Shown: piece by piece, positions 14,799 through 22,496 of the stretch
Numbering within the stretch: position 1 is the first letter of the stretch
Layout: each line of letters begins with the position of its first letter
From: Bacillota bacterium
GTDB lineage: Bacteria > Bacillota > Clostridia > Christensenellales > CAG-138
Length of the DNA: 37,394 nt
NCBI GenBank assembly: GCA_023459335.1
Contig: JAEWUO010000002.1
Span: forward strand, 1 to 37,394
Direction of reading: 5' to 3'
The notes under the pieces: model-generated
The model's database searches: none
Told to the model about the DNA's origin: nothing
The model's input: the letters and a program-made list of their open reading frames with translations, nothing else
Made by a program: the position numbers and the translations under genes

Positions 14799-16010
14799 AT
14801 GAAACAGATCGACGGCGGCGTGTGCGCCGCAAAGGGATTTCAAGCCGCGGGGGTATACTGCGGCATCCGGAAGAATAAAAATAAAAAAGACCTCGCGCTG
14901 ATTTACAGCGAAGTCAGGGCCGCCTGCGCCTGTGTCTATACGCAGAACCTCGTGCAGGGCGCGCCGATCGCGGTGACAAAGGCGAACGTCGCCGACGGGT
15001 ACGCGCAGGCGATCATCTGCAACAGCGGCAATGCGAACACCTGCAACGCAAACGGCGTGGAAATCGCCGCCCAAATGTGCGACCTTCTGGGCGGCGCGCT
15101 CAAGATTCCCGCCGCCGACGTGGTCGTTGCCTCCACGGGCGTGATCGGCAAACCGCTGGAGATCGATCCCATCGCGGCGGGCATCGGGCCGCTCGTCGCC
15201 GCCCTGGGCGACGACAGCAACGGCGCGGCGGAAGCGATCATGACCACCGACCTGAAAAAGAAAGAGATCGCGTTCGAGTTTTCGCTCGGCGGCAAGCCCT
15301 GCCGCATCGGCGGCATATGCAAAGGCAGCGGCATGATCCAGCCGAACATGGCGACCATGCTGGGCTTTCTCACCACCGACGCAAACATCACCCCCGCGAT
15401 GCTGCAAAAAGCGCTGAGCGCGGATATATTGGATAGTTTTAATATGGTCAGCGTGGACGGGGATACCTCCACGAACGATATGGTGACCGTACTTGCCAAC
15501 GGAATGGCGGGCAATAAGCAGATTGCCGGCATAGGCGCGGACTACAGCGCGTTCTGCGTCGCGCTCTCCGCCGTAACGCAGCACCTTTCCCGCTCCATCG
15601 CCGCGGACGGCGAAGGCGCGACGAAGCTCATCGTCTGCAAGCTCGCGGGCGCCGCGGATAAAGCCGCCGCAATCAAACTGGCAAAATCCGTCATCAACTC
15701 CCCGCTGGTCAAGTGCGCCATGTTCGGCGCGGACGCAAACTGGGGCCGCGTGCTCTGCGCGCTGGGTTACGCGGGAGTGCCGACGGACGTAAATAAGGTC
15801 GGCGTCGTCTTCTCCTCCGCCGCCGGCAGCGTGAAAGTTTGCCAATGCGGCATGGGCGTTGATTTCTCCGAAGAACTCGCCAAAAAAGTGCTTTCGGAAA
15901 ACGAAATCACGATCGATATCACGCTGGGCGACGGAGACGCCACCGCAACCGCCTATGGCTGCGACCTGACCTACGACTACGTGAAGATCAACGGGGATTA
16001 CCGCACATGA
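14799..16010 (+). CDS. argJ: Glutamate N-acetyltransferase / amino-acid acetyltransferase
   Basis: The 403-residue ornithine acetyltransferase moves the acetyl group from N-acetylornithine to glutamate, releasing ornithine and recycling the acetyl donor. It is made as a proenzyme and cleaves itself before Thr186 in MIQPNMATMLGF to give alpha and beta chains. The oxyanion-hole segment STGVIG lies before it, and CAMFGADANWGRVLCALGY is in the beta chain. Monofunctional and bifunctional ArgJ cannot be separated by eye; no argA or argE is present here. The upstream ribosome binding site is weak (GGAAAGG with long spacing). It is the fourth gene of the cluster. Confidence 0.96.
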   Translation: MKQIDGGVCAAKGFQAAGVYCGIRKNKNKKDLALIYSEVRAACACVYTQNLVQGAPIAVTKANVADGYAQAIICNSGNANTCNANGVEIAAQMCDLLGGALKIPAADVVVASTGVIGKPLEIDPIAAGIGPLVAALGDDSNGAAEAIMTTDLKKKEIAFEFSLGGKPCRIGGICKGSGMIQPNMATMLGFLTTDANITPAMLQKALSADILDSFNMVSVDGDTSTNDMVTVLANGMAGNKQIAGIGADYSAFCVALSAVTQHLSRSIAADGEGATKLIVCKLAGAADKAAAIKLAKSVINSPLVKCAMFGADANWGRVLCALGYAGVPTDVNKVGVVFSSAAGSVKVCQCGMGVDFSEELAKKVLSENEITIDITLGDGDATATAYGCDLTYDYVKINGDYRT

Positions 16011-16058
16011 TCGCCGATGATTTCGCCGGCAAACAAAAGTGAACGGAGTTGATCGCAC

Positions 16059-16913
16059 ATGATCATCGATATAAAAAACCGCGCGGAAGTGCTGATTCAG
16101 GCGCTGCCGTACATTCAGAATTACTACGGTAAAACCGTTGTCGTCAAATACGGCGGCAGCGCCATGGAGGACGAAGCGCTCAAAAAAGAGGTCATGGGCG
16201 ACGTGGTGCTGTTAACCCTTGTCGGCGTCAAGATCGTGCTCGTCCACGGCGGCGGCCCCGAGATCAGCGCCACGCTGAAAAAGCTCGGCAAAGAGAGTAC
16301 ATTCGTCGGCGGCCTGCGCGTCACCGACAAGGAAACGGTCGAGGTCGCCCAGATGGTGCTCGCGGGCAAGGTCAACAAAGGCCTCGTCAACCTGATCCAG
16401 AACGTCGGCGGCCGGGCTGTCGGCATCAGCGGCATGGACGGGCACCTGATCGAAGCGAAGATGCTGGACGAATCGCTGGGCTATGTGGGCGAAATCGTCG
16501 CCATCCATCCCGAACCCATCCGTGATCTGCTCGAAAAAGGTTATATCCCCGTCGTTTCCACGCTCGGCTGCGACAAGGCGGGCAATGTTTACAACATCAA
16601 CGCGGACACCGCCGCGGCGTATATCGCGGGCGCGCTCCAGGCGGAGAGCCTGATCAACATGACGGACACCAAGGGCGTGCTTTCAAACGCCGCCGATCCG
16701 CAGAGCCTGATTCCGCGCCTCTCGCTCGGGGAAATTCCCGCCCTGCAGGCAAGCGGCGTCATCACCGGCGGCATGATCCCAAAGCTCGAATGCTGCGCGC
16801 ACGCCGTGGAAAAGGGCGCCAACCGCGCGTTTATCATCGACGGGCGCGTACCGCACGCCATCTTGATCGAGATGCTGACGGACGAAGGCATCGGCACGAT
16901 GGTCACCGTCTGA
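16059..16913 (+). CDS. argB: Acetylglutamate kinase
   Basis: The 284-residue amino-acid kinase phosphorylates N-acetylglutamate. ATP-binding motifs are VVVKYGGSAM near residue 30 and VHGGGPEIS near residue 62. NINADTAAAYIAGAL, LTDTKGVL-like MTDTKGVLSN and GGMIPKLECC follow. The protein has an N-terminal helix (RAEVLIQALPYIQNYYG) of the kind found in arginine-inhibited hexameric kinases and absent from the insensitive E. coli enzyme. Feedback control by arginine is therefore likely (inference from family knowledge), as usual when ArgJ recycles acetyl groups. GAGTTGAT is a modest ribosome binding site. Confidence 0.95.
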   Translation: MIIDIKNRAEVLIQALPYIQNYYGKTVVVKYGGSAMEDEALKKEVMGDVVLLTLVGVKIVLVHGGGPEISATLKKLGKESTFVGGLRVTDKETVEVAQMVLAGKVNKGLVNLIQNVGGRAVGISGMDGHLIEAKMLDESLGYVGEIVAIHPEPIRDLLEKGYIPVVSTLGCDKAGNVYNINADTAAAYIAGALQAESLINMTDTKGVLSNAADPQSLIPRLSLGEIPALQASGVITGGMIPKLECCAHAVEKGANRAFIIDGRVPHAILIEMLTDEGIGTMVTV

Positions 16914-16926
16914 GGAGGAAAGAAAC

Positions 16927-18111
16927 ATGACAAGCAGCGACGTCATCCACCTGACCGACGAAAACATACTCGGCACCTACACCCGCTTTCCCGTCGCTTT
17001 GGAGCGCGGGGAAAACGCGACGCTCTACGATTTCGACGGCAAACCCTATATCGATTTTGCCAGCGGGATCGGGGTGTGTTCCCTCGGCTGCGGAAACGAA
17101 GCGTGGCTCACCGCGATCACCGATCAGGCGAAGAAGCTGCCGCACGTTTCCAATCTCTTTTACACACAGCCCGCGGCGCTGGCGGCGCAGACGCTCGTCG
17201 AGCGCACCGGTATGAAGGGCGTGTTTTTTTCTAACTCCGGCGCGGAGGCGAACGAGGGCGCGATTAAACTCGCGCGCAAGTATTCCTTCGATAAATACGG
17301 CGCGGGGCGGAGCGACATCGTCACCCTGCACCATTCCTTCCACGGGCGCACCATCACGACGCTCGCCGCAACCGGTCAGGATATATTTCACAAACACTTT
17401 TTTCCGTTCACGGAAGGGTTTCTCTACGCGGAGCCAAACGATAGTTCCAGCGTGAAATCCGCCTGCAGCTGCGGAACCGTATGCGCGGTGCTGATGGAAC
17501 TGATTCAGGGCGAGGGCGGCGTGCTGCCGCTGGACCCGGCGTTTGTGCAGGAGGTCGCAAGCTTCTGCAAATCCCGCGATATCCTGCTGCTCATCGACGA
17601 GGTGCAGACCGGCGTCGGCCGCACGGGATCGCTGTTCTGCTATCAGCAGTACGGAATCGAACCGGACGCGGTCACATTCGCGAAGGGCATCGCGGCGGGG
17701 CTGCCGTTCGGCGGCGTGCTGGCGAACGATAACTGCGCCGGCGTGCTCTCCGCCGGAACGCACGCGACCACCTTCGGCGGCAACCCCATCTGCGCGGCGG
17801 GCGCCAACGCGGTCCTTGCCGAGCTCACGCCCGCGTTTCTCGCCGAAGTGAGCGAAAAAGGCGCGTACATCCGCGCGCAAATCGAGAGCTGGCGCCTGCC
17901 CGCCGTCACAAGCGTGCGCGGGCTGGGGCTCATGATCGGCATTGGCGTTTCCTGCCCGCACCGCGAGGCGGTGGGCAAACTTGTCGAAAGCGGGCTGCTC
18001 GCGCTGACGGCGGGAGCCGACACGATCCGCCTGATGCCGCCGCTGACGATCACCAAAACAGAAATCGACGCGGGACTGGCTATCCTGAATCGCATTTTAA
18101 GTTTATACTGA
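16927..18111 (+). CDS. argD: Acetylornithine aminotransferase
   Basis: The 394-residue class III PLP aminotransferase converts N-acetylglutamate semialdehyde to N-acetylornithine using glutamate. The PLP lysine is Lys253 in VTFAKGIAAGLPFGG. LIDEVQTGVGRTG supplies the Asp that contacts the PLP ring nitrogen, SNSGAEANEGAIKLAR binds phosphate, and HATTFGGNPICAAG closes the site. Length is normal. GGAGG lies 7 bases before the ATG, 13 bases after argB. It may also act on succinyldiaminopimelate, as some ArgD enzymes do. Confidence 0.95.
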   Translation: MTSSDVIHLTDENILGTYTRFPVALERGENATLYDFDGKPYIDFASGIGVCSLGCGNEAWLTAITDQAKKLPHVSNLFYTQPAALAAQTLVERTGMKGVFFSNSGAEANEGAIKLARKYSFDKYGAGRSDIVTLHHSFHGRTITTLAATGQDIFHKHFFPFTEGFLYAEPNDSSSVKSACSCGTVCAVLMELIQGEGGVLPLDPAFVQEVASFCKSRDILLLIDEVQTGVGRTGSLFCYQQYGIEPDAVTFAKGIAAGLPFGGVLANDNCAGVLSAGTHATTFGGNPICAAGANAVLAELTPAFLAEVSEKGAYIRAQIESWRLPAVTSVRGLGLMIGIGVSCPHREAVGKLVESGLLALTAGADTIRLMPPLTITKTEIDAGLAILNRILSLY

Positions 18112-18140
18112 AAGCGTATGAAATAAAGGAGGCGACGGAC

Positions 18141-19124
18141 ATGAACCTGAAAGGAAAGAGTTTTTTGAAGCTATTGGACTTCTCGCCGGAGGAGATCCAG
18201 GGACTGCTGGATCTTTCGGCCGAACTCAAGGCGAAGAAGAAAGCGAAAATCCCGCACGACACGCTGCGCGGAAAAAACATCGCGCTGATCTTTGAAAAAT
18301 CCAGCACGCGGACGCGATGCGCCTTTGAGGTCGCCGCCTTCGACCTTGGCATGCATACGACCTATCTCGACCCCTCCGGTTCGCAGATCGGCAAGAAGGA
18401 AAGCATTTCGGACACCGCGCAGGTACTCGGGCGCATGTACGACGGCATCGAATACCGCGGCTTTGGGCAGAGCATCGTGGAAGAGCTCGCCAAATACGCG
18501 GGCGTACCCGTCTGGAACGGGCTCACCACGGAATTCCATCCCACCCAGCTGCTCGCAGACCTCTTAACGGTCCGGGAAAAGTTCGGCAAACTCAAGGGCG
18601 TCAAGCTGGCGTATTGCGGGGACGCGCGGTTCAATATGGGCAATTCGCTCATGGTCGGCTGCGCGAAGATGGGGCTTGACTTCGTCGCCTGCGCGCCGAA
18701 GCAGTACTTCCCGCAGCCGGAGCTGACCGAAACCTGTAAAGCCCTCGCAAAGCAGAGCGGCGGCAGCATCACGCAGACGGAAGATATTCTGTCGGGCGTC
18801 AAGGACGCGGACGTCATCTATACCGACGTGTGGGTGTCCATGGGCGAACCGATGGAAATCTGGGAAGCGCGGATCAAGGACCTCGCGCCGTATCAGGTGA
18901 ACGCGAAGGTGATGCGGGCGGCGAAACCTTCCGCGATCTTCATGCACTGCCTGCCTTCTTTTCACGACCTGAACACCGGCATCGGCAAAGAGATGGGCGC
19001 GCGCTTCGGCCGCGACAGTATGGAGGTCTCCGACGACGTGTTTTCCGGCCCGCAGTCCGTCGTATTCGACGAAGCGGAAAACCGCATGCATACGATCAAA
19101 GCCGTCATGCTCGCGACGCTGTAA
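18141..19124 (+). CDS. argF: Ornithine carbamoyltransferase
   Basis: The 327-residue enzyme makes citrulline from ornithine and carbamoyl phosphate. The carbamoyl-phosphate loop FEKSSTRTRCAFEVA, FHPTQLLADLLT, and the ornithine-binding HCLPSFHD (Cys270) are all present, with SMGEP before them. Its length (327) matches the longer anabolic/catabolic OTC group. GGAGG precedes the ATG, 29 bases after argD. A strong terminator follows, ending the arg cluster. Genes for carbamoyl-phosphate synthase (carAB) are not in the window. No arcA or arcC neighbour suggests a catabolic role, so it is taken as anabolic. Confidence 0.95.
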   Translation: MNLKGKSFLKLLDFSPEEIQGLLDLSAELKAKKKAKIPHDTLRGKNIALIFEKSSTRTRCAFEVAAFDLGMHTTYLDPSGSQIGKKESISDTAQVLGRMYDGIEYRGFGQSIVEELAKYAGVPVWNGLTTEFHPTQLLADLLTVREKFGKLKGVKLAYCGDARFNMGNSLMVGCAKMGLDFVACAPKQYFPQPELTETCKALAKQSGGSITQTEDILSGVKDADVIYTDVWVSMGEPMEIWEARIKDLAPYQVNAKVMRAAKPSAIFMHCLPSFHDLNTGIGKEMGARFGRDSMEVSDDVFSGPQSVVFDEAENRMHTIKAVMLATL

Positions 19125-19131
19125 CTTGCCA

Positions 19132-19164
19132 AAAACAAAAGGGCCCGTCGGGCCCTTTTGTTTT
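19132..19164. terminator. Strong bidirectional terminator after argF
   Basis: A perfect 15-bp stem, AAAACAAAAGGGCCC (19132-19146) with GGGCCCTTTTGTTTT (19150-19164) and a GTC loop. A and T runs on either side allow it to stop argF and the convergent small gene at 19172-19345. Confidence 0.93.
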
Positions 19165-19171
19165 ATATCTT

Positions 19172-19345
19172 TTAAAACCCCTTCAGAATATTGCCCAGCG
19201 CGAGCAGAAGATAGCCGACGGTCAGCGAGATGACGCCGACGAGGGAGGGGACATACGGGATGACGCCGAAAGCGGCGACCATTCCAACGACGAAAAGGGC
19301 GACGGATGCCCAAAACGTGAATTTCTTGGGTGCATTCAGTCTCAT
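19172..19345 (-). CDS. Small membrane protein A (57 residues)
   Basis: The protein starts MRLNAPKKFTFWASVALFVV and has two hydrophobic segments, roughly residues 11-29 and 33-51, ending NILKGF. A basic N-terminus followed by Phe-Trp at the membrane edge suggests a two-helix membrane hairpin. It is clearly paralogous to the protein at 19528-19698 (shared MRLN-x-PKK-x-TFW start, GVIP in the middle, similar ending). AGGAGG lies upstream of the ATG. Neither is long enough for most automatic callers. No function is known to me; the two-gene arrangement argues for a real family. Confidence 0.7.
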   Translation of the reverse strand: MRLNAPKKFTFWASVALFVVGMVAAFGVIPYVPSLVGVISLTVGYLLLALGNILKGF

Positions 19346-19449
19346 AACGATATCCCTCCTGAATCGATTCTTTTAAGTTTCCTGTCTGAGTATATCAAAT
19401 CCGAGCGTGATCGTACAGATGCGGTTTAAAATCAACGCGGATGCGTAAA

Positions 19450-19479
19450 GCAGGCATCTCCGTTTCCGGTTATGCCTGC
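19450..19479 (-). terminator. Possible terminator after small membrane protein B
   Basis: GCAGGCAT (19450-19457) pairs with ATGCCTGC (19472-19479) around a 14-base loop. On the minus strand it is followed by only TTTAC. Another short dyad, GGAATC-CTC-GGATTCC, lies at about 19501-19516. Confidence 0.4.
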
Positions 19480-19527
19480 CATACGATAACATGTTTGTTT
19501 GGAATCCTCGGATTCCGCGACGATAAC

Positions 19528-19698
19528 TTACAGGCCCTTGACGATCAGGCCGAGAACCAGCAGCAGGTACGCGAGCAGCGCGAGGATATAGCCGACGACA
19601 TTCAGCCCGGGGATAACGCCGATGGACAGAGCCGCGCCGACGACGAACGCGAAAATGGAAATCCAGAAAGTTACCTTTTTTGGCGGATTGAGTCTCAT
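19528..19698 (-). CDS. Small membrane protein B (56 residues), paralogue of A
   Basis: The protein begins MRLNPPKKVTFWISIFAFVV and has two hydrophobic segments separated by Gly-Val-Ile-Pro-Gly-Leu-Asn, ending LGLIVKGL. It shares its N-terminal motif and overall design with the 57-residue protein 180 bases downstream. GGAGG is 11 bases upstream of the ATG. A tandem duplication of a small membrane-protein gene is the simplest explanation. Each gene has its own ribosome binding site, and a hairpin lies between them. Confidence 0.7.
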   Translation of the reverse strand: MRLNPPKKVTFWISIFAFVVGAALSIGVIPGLNVVGYILALLAYLLLVLGLIVKGL

Positions 19699-19800
19699 AA
19701 TTAAAATTACCTCCTGTATAAATATTTAGTGCACGCTTCGGTTCATATCTCTGACGAGCCGCTGGCTATAATGGAAACGGCCCGTGAAGCGTCTGAACGG

Positions 19801-19995
19801 TTACATAAATCCAAGCTTTTTTGCCTGTTCCAGATACTTGGGAAGTTCGTCGAGGGAAATCGCAACGTCGTGTTTCTTCGCAAAGGCCATGAATTCCATC
19901 ATGGTGACCTTGCCGTCGGCCATGATCTGCGCCACTTCCGCCTGCAGCTCTTTGTCGGTTTCGTACTGTTTGATCAGCTGTTCTACCGTCGCCAT
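19801..19995 (-). CDS. Nif11-like small protein (64 residues)
   Basis: A short, soluble, charged helical protein. The pattern of an N-terminal helix (LIKQYETDKELQAEVAQIM) followed by EFMAFAKKHDVAISLDEL resembles the Nif11 domain, known from nitrogen-fixation loci and as leader regions of ribosomally made, modified peptides. It lacks the Gly-Gly/Gly-Ala cleavage site and any core peptide, and no modifying enzyme or transporter lies nearby, so it is probably a free-standing member. Start well supported: GGAGGTG lies 8 bases upstream of the ATG and an extended -10 (TGGTATACT) at 20026-20033. The family call is from pattern only. Confidence 0.6.
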   Translation of the reverse strand: MATVEQLIKQYETDKELQAEVAQIMADGKVTMMEFMAFAKKHDVAISLDELPKYLEQAKKLGFM

Positions 19996-20025
19996 GCTTT
20001 TTCACCTCCATGTCAGATTAGAATC

Positions 20026-20033
20026 AGTATACC
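20026..20033 (-). promoter_or_regulatory. Extended -10 promoter for the Nif11-like gene
   Basis: TGGTATACT on the minus strand gives TGn-TATACT, 31 bases before the ATG. No good -35 is visible, as expected for extended -10 promoters. Confidence 0.5.
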
Positions 20034-20181
20034 AAATTTTACTCGGGTCGTATAGATGTTTCCGCGGAAAAGTTTCTTCTAATGCCGCTTTACAAAAGTC
20101 TTGGAGTAACAATCCCTCAATTTTAGTAATCTTTTCTCCATCCTGTCTGCGCCGCGAATCTGGCCGGTACATACACCATGC

Positions 20182-20210
20182 TTGTGCTGATTTTGGAAAC
20201 GTGGTATGCT
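20182..20210 (+). promoter_or_regulatory. Promoter for the HAD phosphatase gene
   Basis: TTGTGC (20182-20187), a 17-base spacer ending in TGG, and TATGCT (20205-20210), so also an extended -10. Confidence 0.6.
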
Positions 20211-20260
20211 CTTGTCGATAGAATAAAGAAAGAAAAGATGCAAAAACAGAAAGGATATCA

Positions 20261-21034
20261 ATGGACACCTTACGAAGTAAAAAAGGGTATATCTGCGATA
20301 TGGACGGCGTCATTTACCATGGCGAGCGGCTGCTGCCGGGCGTCAAGGAATTTGTCGACTGGCTTTATAAAGAGGATAAAAAGTTCCTGTTTCTTACCAA
20401 TGCGAGCGGGAAAACGCCGAAAGAACTGCAGAGCAAACTCGCCCGTATGGGGCTGGACGTGGATGAAAGCCACTTCTACACCAGCGCGCTTGCCACCGCG
20501 AATTTTATCCGCACGCAGGCGCCCGGCAGCAGCGCCTACATCATCGGCGCGCCGGGCCTTTTCAACGCCCTCTACGAAGCTGGCATTATGACAAACGGCG
20601 TCGATCCCGATTACGTGATCGTCGGAGAAACGAACAACTACAACTACGAAAGCATCTTGAAAGCCGTGCACCTTGTGCATAACGGCGCGAAGCTGATCGG
20701 CACCAATACCGACCTGACCGGCCCTTCCGAGAGCGGCATGATCCCCGCCTGCCGCGCGCTCATCGCGCCGATCGAACTCGCGACCGGAAAATCCGCCTAT
20801 TTCGTCGGCAAGCCCAATCCGCTGATGATGCGCACCGGGCTGCGGATGCTGGGCGTACACTCCAACGAAGCGGCGATGATCGGCGACCGGATGGACACGG
20901 ACATCGTCGCCGGCGTGGAAACCGGCCTCGACACGGTGCTTGTCCTCTCCGGCGTCACCACCGAAGAAGAGATGAAGCGTTTCCCATATCGCCCGCGCCT
21001 CGTGCTCAACGGAGTGGGCGATATCCCGGGTTAA
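20261..21034 (+). CDS. HAD-IIA family hydrolase, NagD-like
   Basis: The 257-residue phosphatase shows haloacid dehalogenase motif I (CDMDGVIY; nucleophile Asp13 and acid Asp15), motif II (LFLTNASGKT), the Lys of motif III (FVGKPNPLM) and motif IV (MIGDRMDTDIVAG). The large cap between motifs II and III with NTD (IGTNTDLT) marks subclass IIA, as in NagD and p-nitrophenylphosphatases acting on UMP or sugar and glycol phosphates. The actual substrate cannot be told. AAAGGA lies upstream of the ATG. It is a single-gene unit with its own promoter and terminator. Confidence 0.92.
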   Translation: MDTLRSKKGYICDMDGVIYHGERLLPGVKEFVDWLYKEDKKFLFLTNASGKTPKELQSKLARMGLDVDESHFYTSALATANFIRTQAPGSSAYIIGAPGLFNALYEAGIMTNGVDPDYVIVGETNNYNYESILKAVHLVHNGAKLIGTNTDLTGPSESGMIPACRALIAPIELATGKSAYFVGKPNPLMMRTGLRMLGVHSNEAAMIGDRMDTDIVAGVETGLDTVLVLSGVTTEEEMKRFPYRPRLVLNGVGDIPG

Positions 21035-21056
21035 TCAAGAAGGCTGCATAAAAAAA

Positions 21057-21084
21057 CTCCCCGTCTTTCGGCGGGGAATTTTTG
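21057..21084. terminator. Terminator between convergent HAD and alcohol dehydrogenase genes
   Basis: TCCCCGTC (21058-21065) and GGCGGGGA (21070-21077) form a stem with one G-T pair and a 4-base loop. A-run left and ATTTTTG right make it usable in both directions. Confidence 0.8.
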
Positions 21085-21098
21085 TTTCACACATTCGG

Positions 21099-22280
21099 TC
21101 AAATCGCCCGTTCGTAGATCGCCTTCGCGTCCGCTTCGAAAATCTTTTTCAATCCGCCGACAGGGCGGTCGGTTCCGTCCGGCGCTTGTGTGGCCGAGCG
21201 CGCCATGTCATCAATCTGCGCGGGATCGACGCCGAGCTTAACGAGGCGGCTCGGCAGCCCCATGCGGGAAAAGAATGTTTCCAGAGCGGAAATGCCGCTT
21301 TCGATGGTGGCGGCGACGGCTTTCGGTTCCTCCTCTTCCCCCATGATGCGCACGGCAAAGTCGTAGAAGCGCTTCGGATTCACGCGCCAGACATGCCGCA
21401 TCCATGCGGGCGTCAGCACCGCAAGTCCCGCGCCGTGCGTTACACCGAAGCGCGAGGTCAGCTGGTGACCCAGTTTATGACAGGCCCAATCCTGCTCCCT
21501 GCCGATGCCCAGAAGATTATTGTGCGCGATCGTGCCGCAGAGCGCAACCTGACACCAGGCGTCGTAATCCCCGGCGTTTTCGATCACCTTCGGCCCGAAT
21601 TCGAGCAGCGTCCGCAGCGTCGCCTCGCTGAGCGCATCGATCAGTTCGGTATGCTCCGTATTGGAAAAATACCGCTCGAAGATGTGGCTCATCATGTCCG
21701 CAACGCCCGCGGCGATCTGAAACTTCGGAATCGAATCGTACAGCGTCGGGTCGATGATAGACAGCGCGGGACGGATCCATTCGCGGTTATAACCGCATTT
21801 TTTGTGTGTACGGTAATTGCTTAACACACTGCTGTTGCTCGCCTCCGAACCTGCCGCGGGAACGGTGAGCAGACAGGCGACTGGGAACGCCCCAACCGTT
21901 TCGATGCCCTTTTCATAAATATCCCAAATGTCGGGTCCCGGATTTTTCAATCCCAGCGCGATCCCCTTGCCGGAATCGATGACGGATCCGCCGCCGATGC
22001 ACAGAATAAGCTCTACGTTTTCGCGCCTCGCCAGTTCGATTCCGGCCCGCGTGAATTCCACGTCCGGGTTCGGAACGACGCCGCCCAGCGTGACATAGGA
22101 AACGCCCGCCGCGGTCAGAGAATCGGTCACGCGCTTGAGAAGTCCGCACTTCTCGACGCGGTCGCTGCCGTAGTGCACCAGCACTTTTTTTGCCAACTGC
22201 GCAATGTGCGTTCCAATCTGATCCGCCGTGCCTTTGCCAAAAACAAGGCGCGTCGGGCTGAAAAAATCAAAATTCAACAT
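21099..22280 (-). CDS. Iron-containing alcohol dehydrogenase (butanol dehydrogenase-like)
   Basis: The 393-residue group III dehydrogenase resembles the BdhA/YqhD branch and reduces aldehydes with NAD(P)H. Opening FFSPTRLVFGKGT is typical. GGGSVIDSGKGIA binds the cofactor; Asp and His in GVADMMSHIFERYF, plus His residues in CHKLGHQL and GVTHGAGLAVLTP, bind iron or zinc. The ATG at 22280 is chosen because it gives the family's usual N-terminus. GGAGG lies 14 bases upstream, a rather long spacing. The open frame extends to 22358 but adds low-complexity residues. It stands alone on its strand. The physiological aldehyde is unknown. Confidence 0.9.
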   Translation of the reverse strand: MLNFDFFSPTRLVFGKGTADQIGTHIAQLAKKVLVHYGSDRVEKCGLLKRVTDSLTAAGVSYVTLGGVVPNPDVEFTRAGIELARRENVELILCIGGGSVIDSGKGIALGLKNPGPDIWDIYEKGIETVGAFPVACLLTVPAAGSEASNSSVLSNYRTHKKCGYNREWIRPALSIIDPTLYDSIPKFQIAAGVADMMSHIFERYFSNTEHTELIDALSEATLRTLLEFGPKVIENAGDYDAWCQVALCGTIAHNNLLGIGREQDWACHKLGHQLTSRFGVTHGAGLAVLTPAWMRHVWRVNPKRFYDFAVRIMGEEEEPKAVAATIESGISALETFFSRMGLPSRLVKLGVDPAQIDDMARSATQAPDGTDRPVGGLKKIFEADAKAIYERAI

Positions 22281-22432
22281 AAGCCGGTCTGTTTCCTCCG
22301 AGACGTTAGAAGATGTGGACGGCGGCCGTGCCCTTTTCGCATCCGAAAGGATGCGCACGCGCCCGCCGCTGAACTCATTATATCAGCTGATCGGTCAAAC
22401 CGCCAGAATATCGTTGCCGGAACGAGGATTTC

Positions 22433-22461
22433 TTGCAAATGATTTTTGTTATTGTTATACT
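22433..22461 (+). promoter_or_regulatory. Promoter for the Ala/Lys-rich membrane protein gene
   Basis: TTGCAA (22433-22438), a 17-base spacer and TATACT (22456-22461), 35 bases before the ATG. Confidence 0.65.
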
Positions 22462-22496
22462 GTAGCCAACAACAGTTTGAATCGTGGAGGTAGTAC

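Noticed and set aside
14769..16058. 429-codon open frame on the minus strand
   Set aside because: Exact antisense of argJ; no recognisable protein features.
19501..19516. GGAATC-CTC-GGATTCC as a terminator for small membrane protein B
   Set aside because: No T-run on either strand; kept only as a remark under the nearby hairpin.
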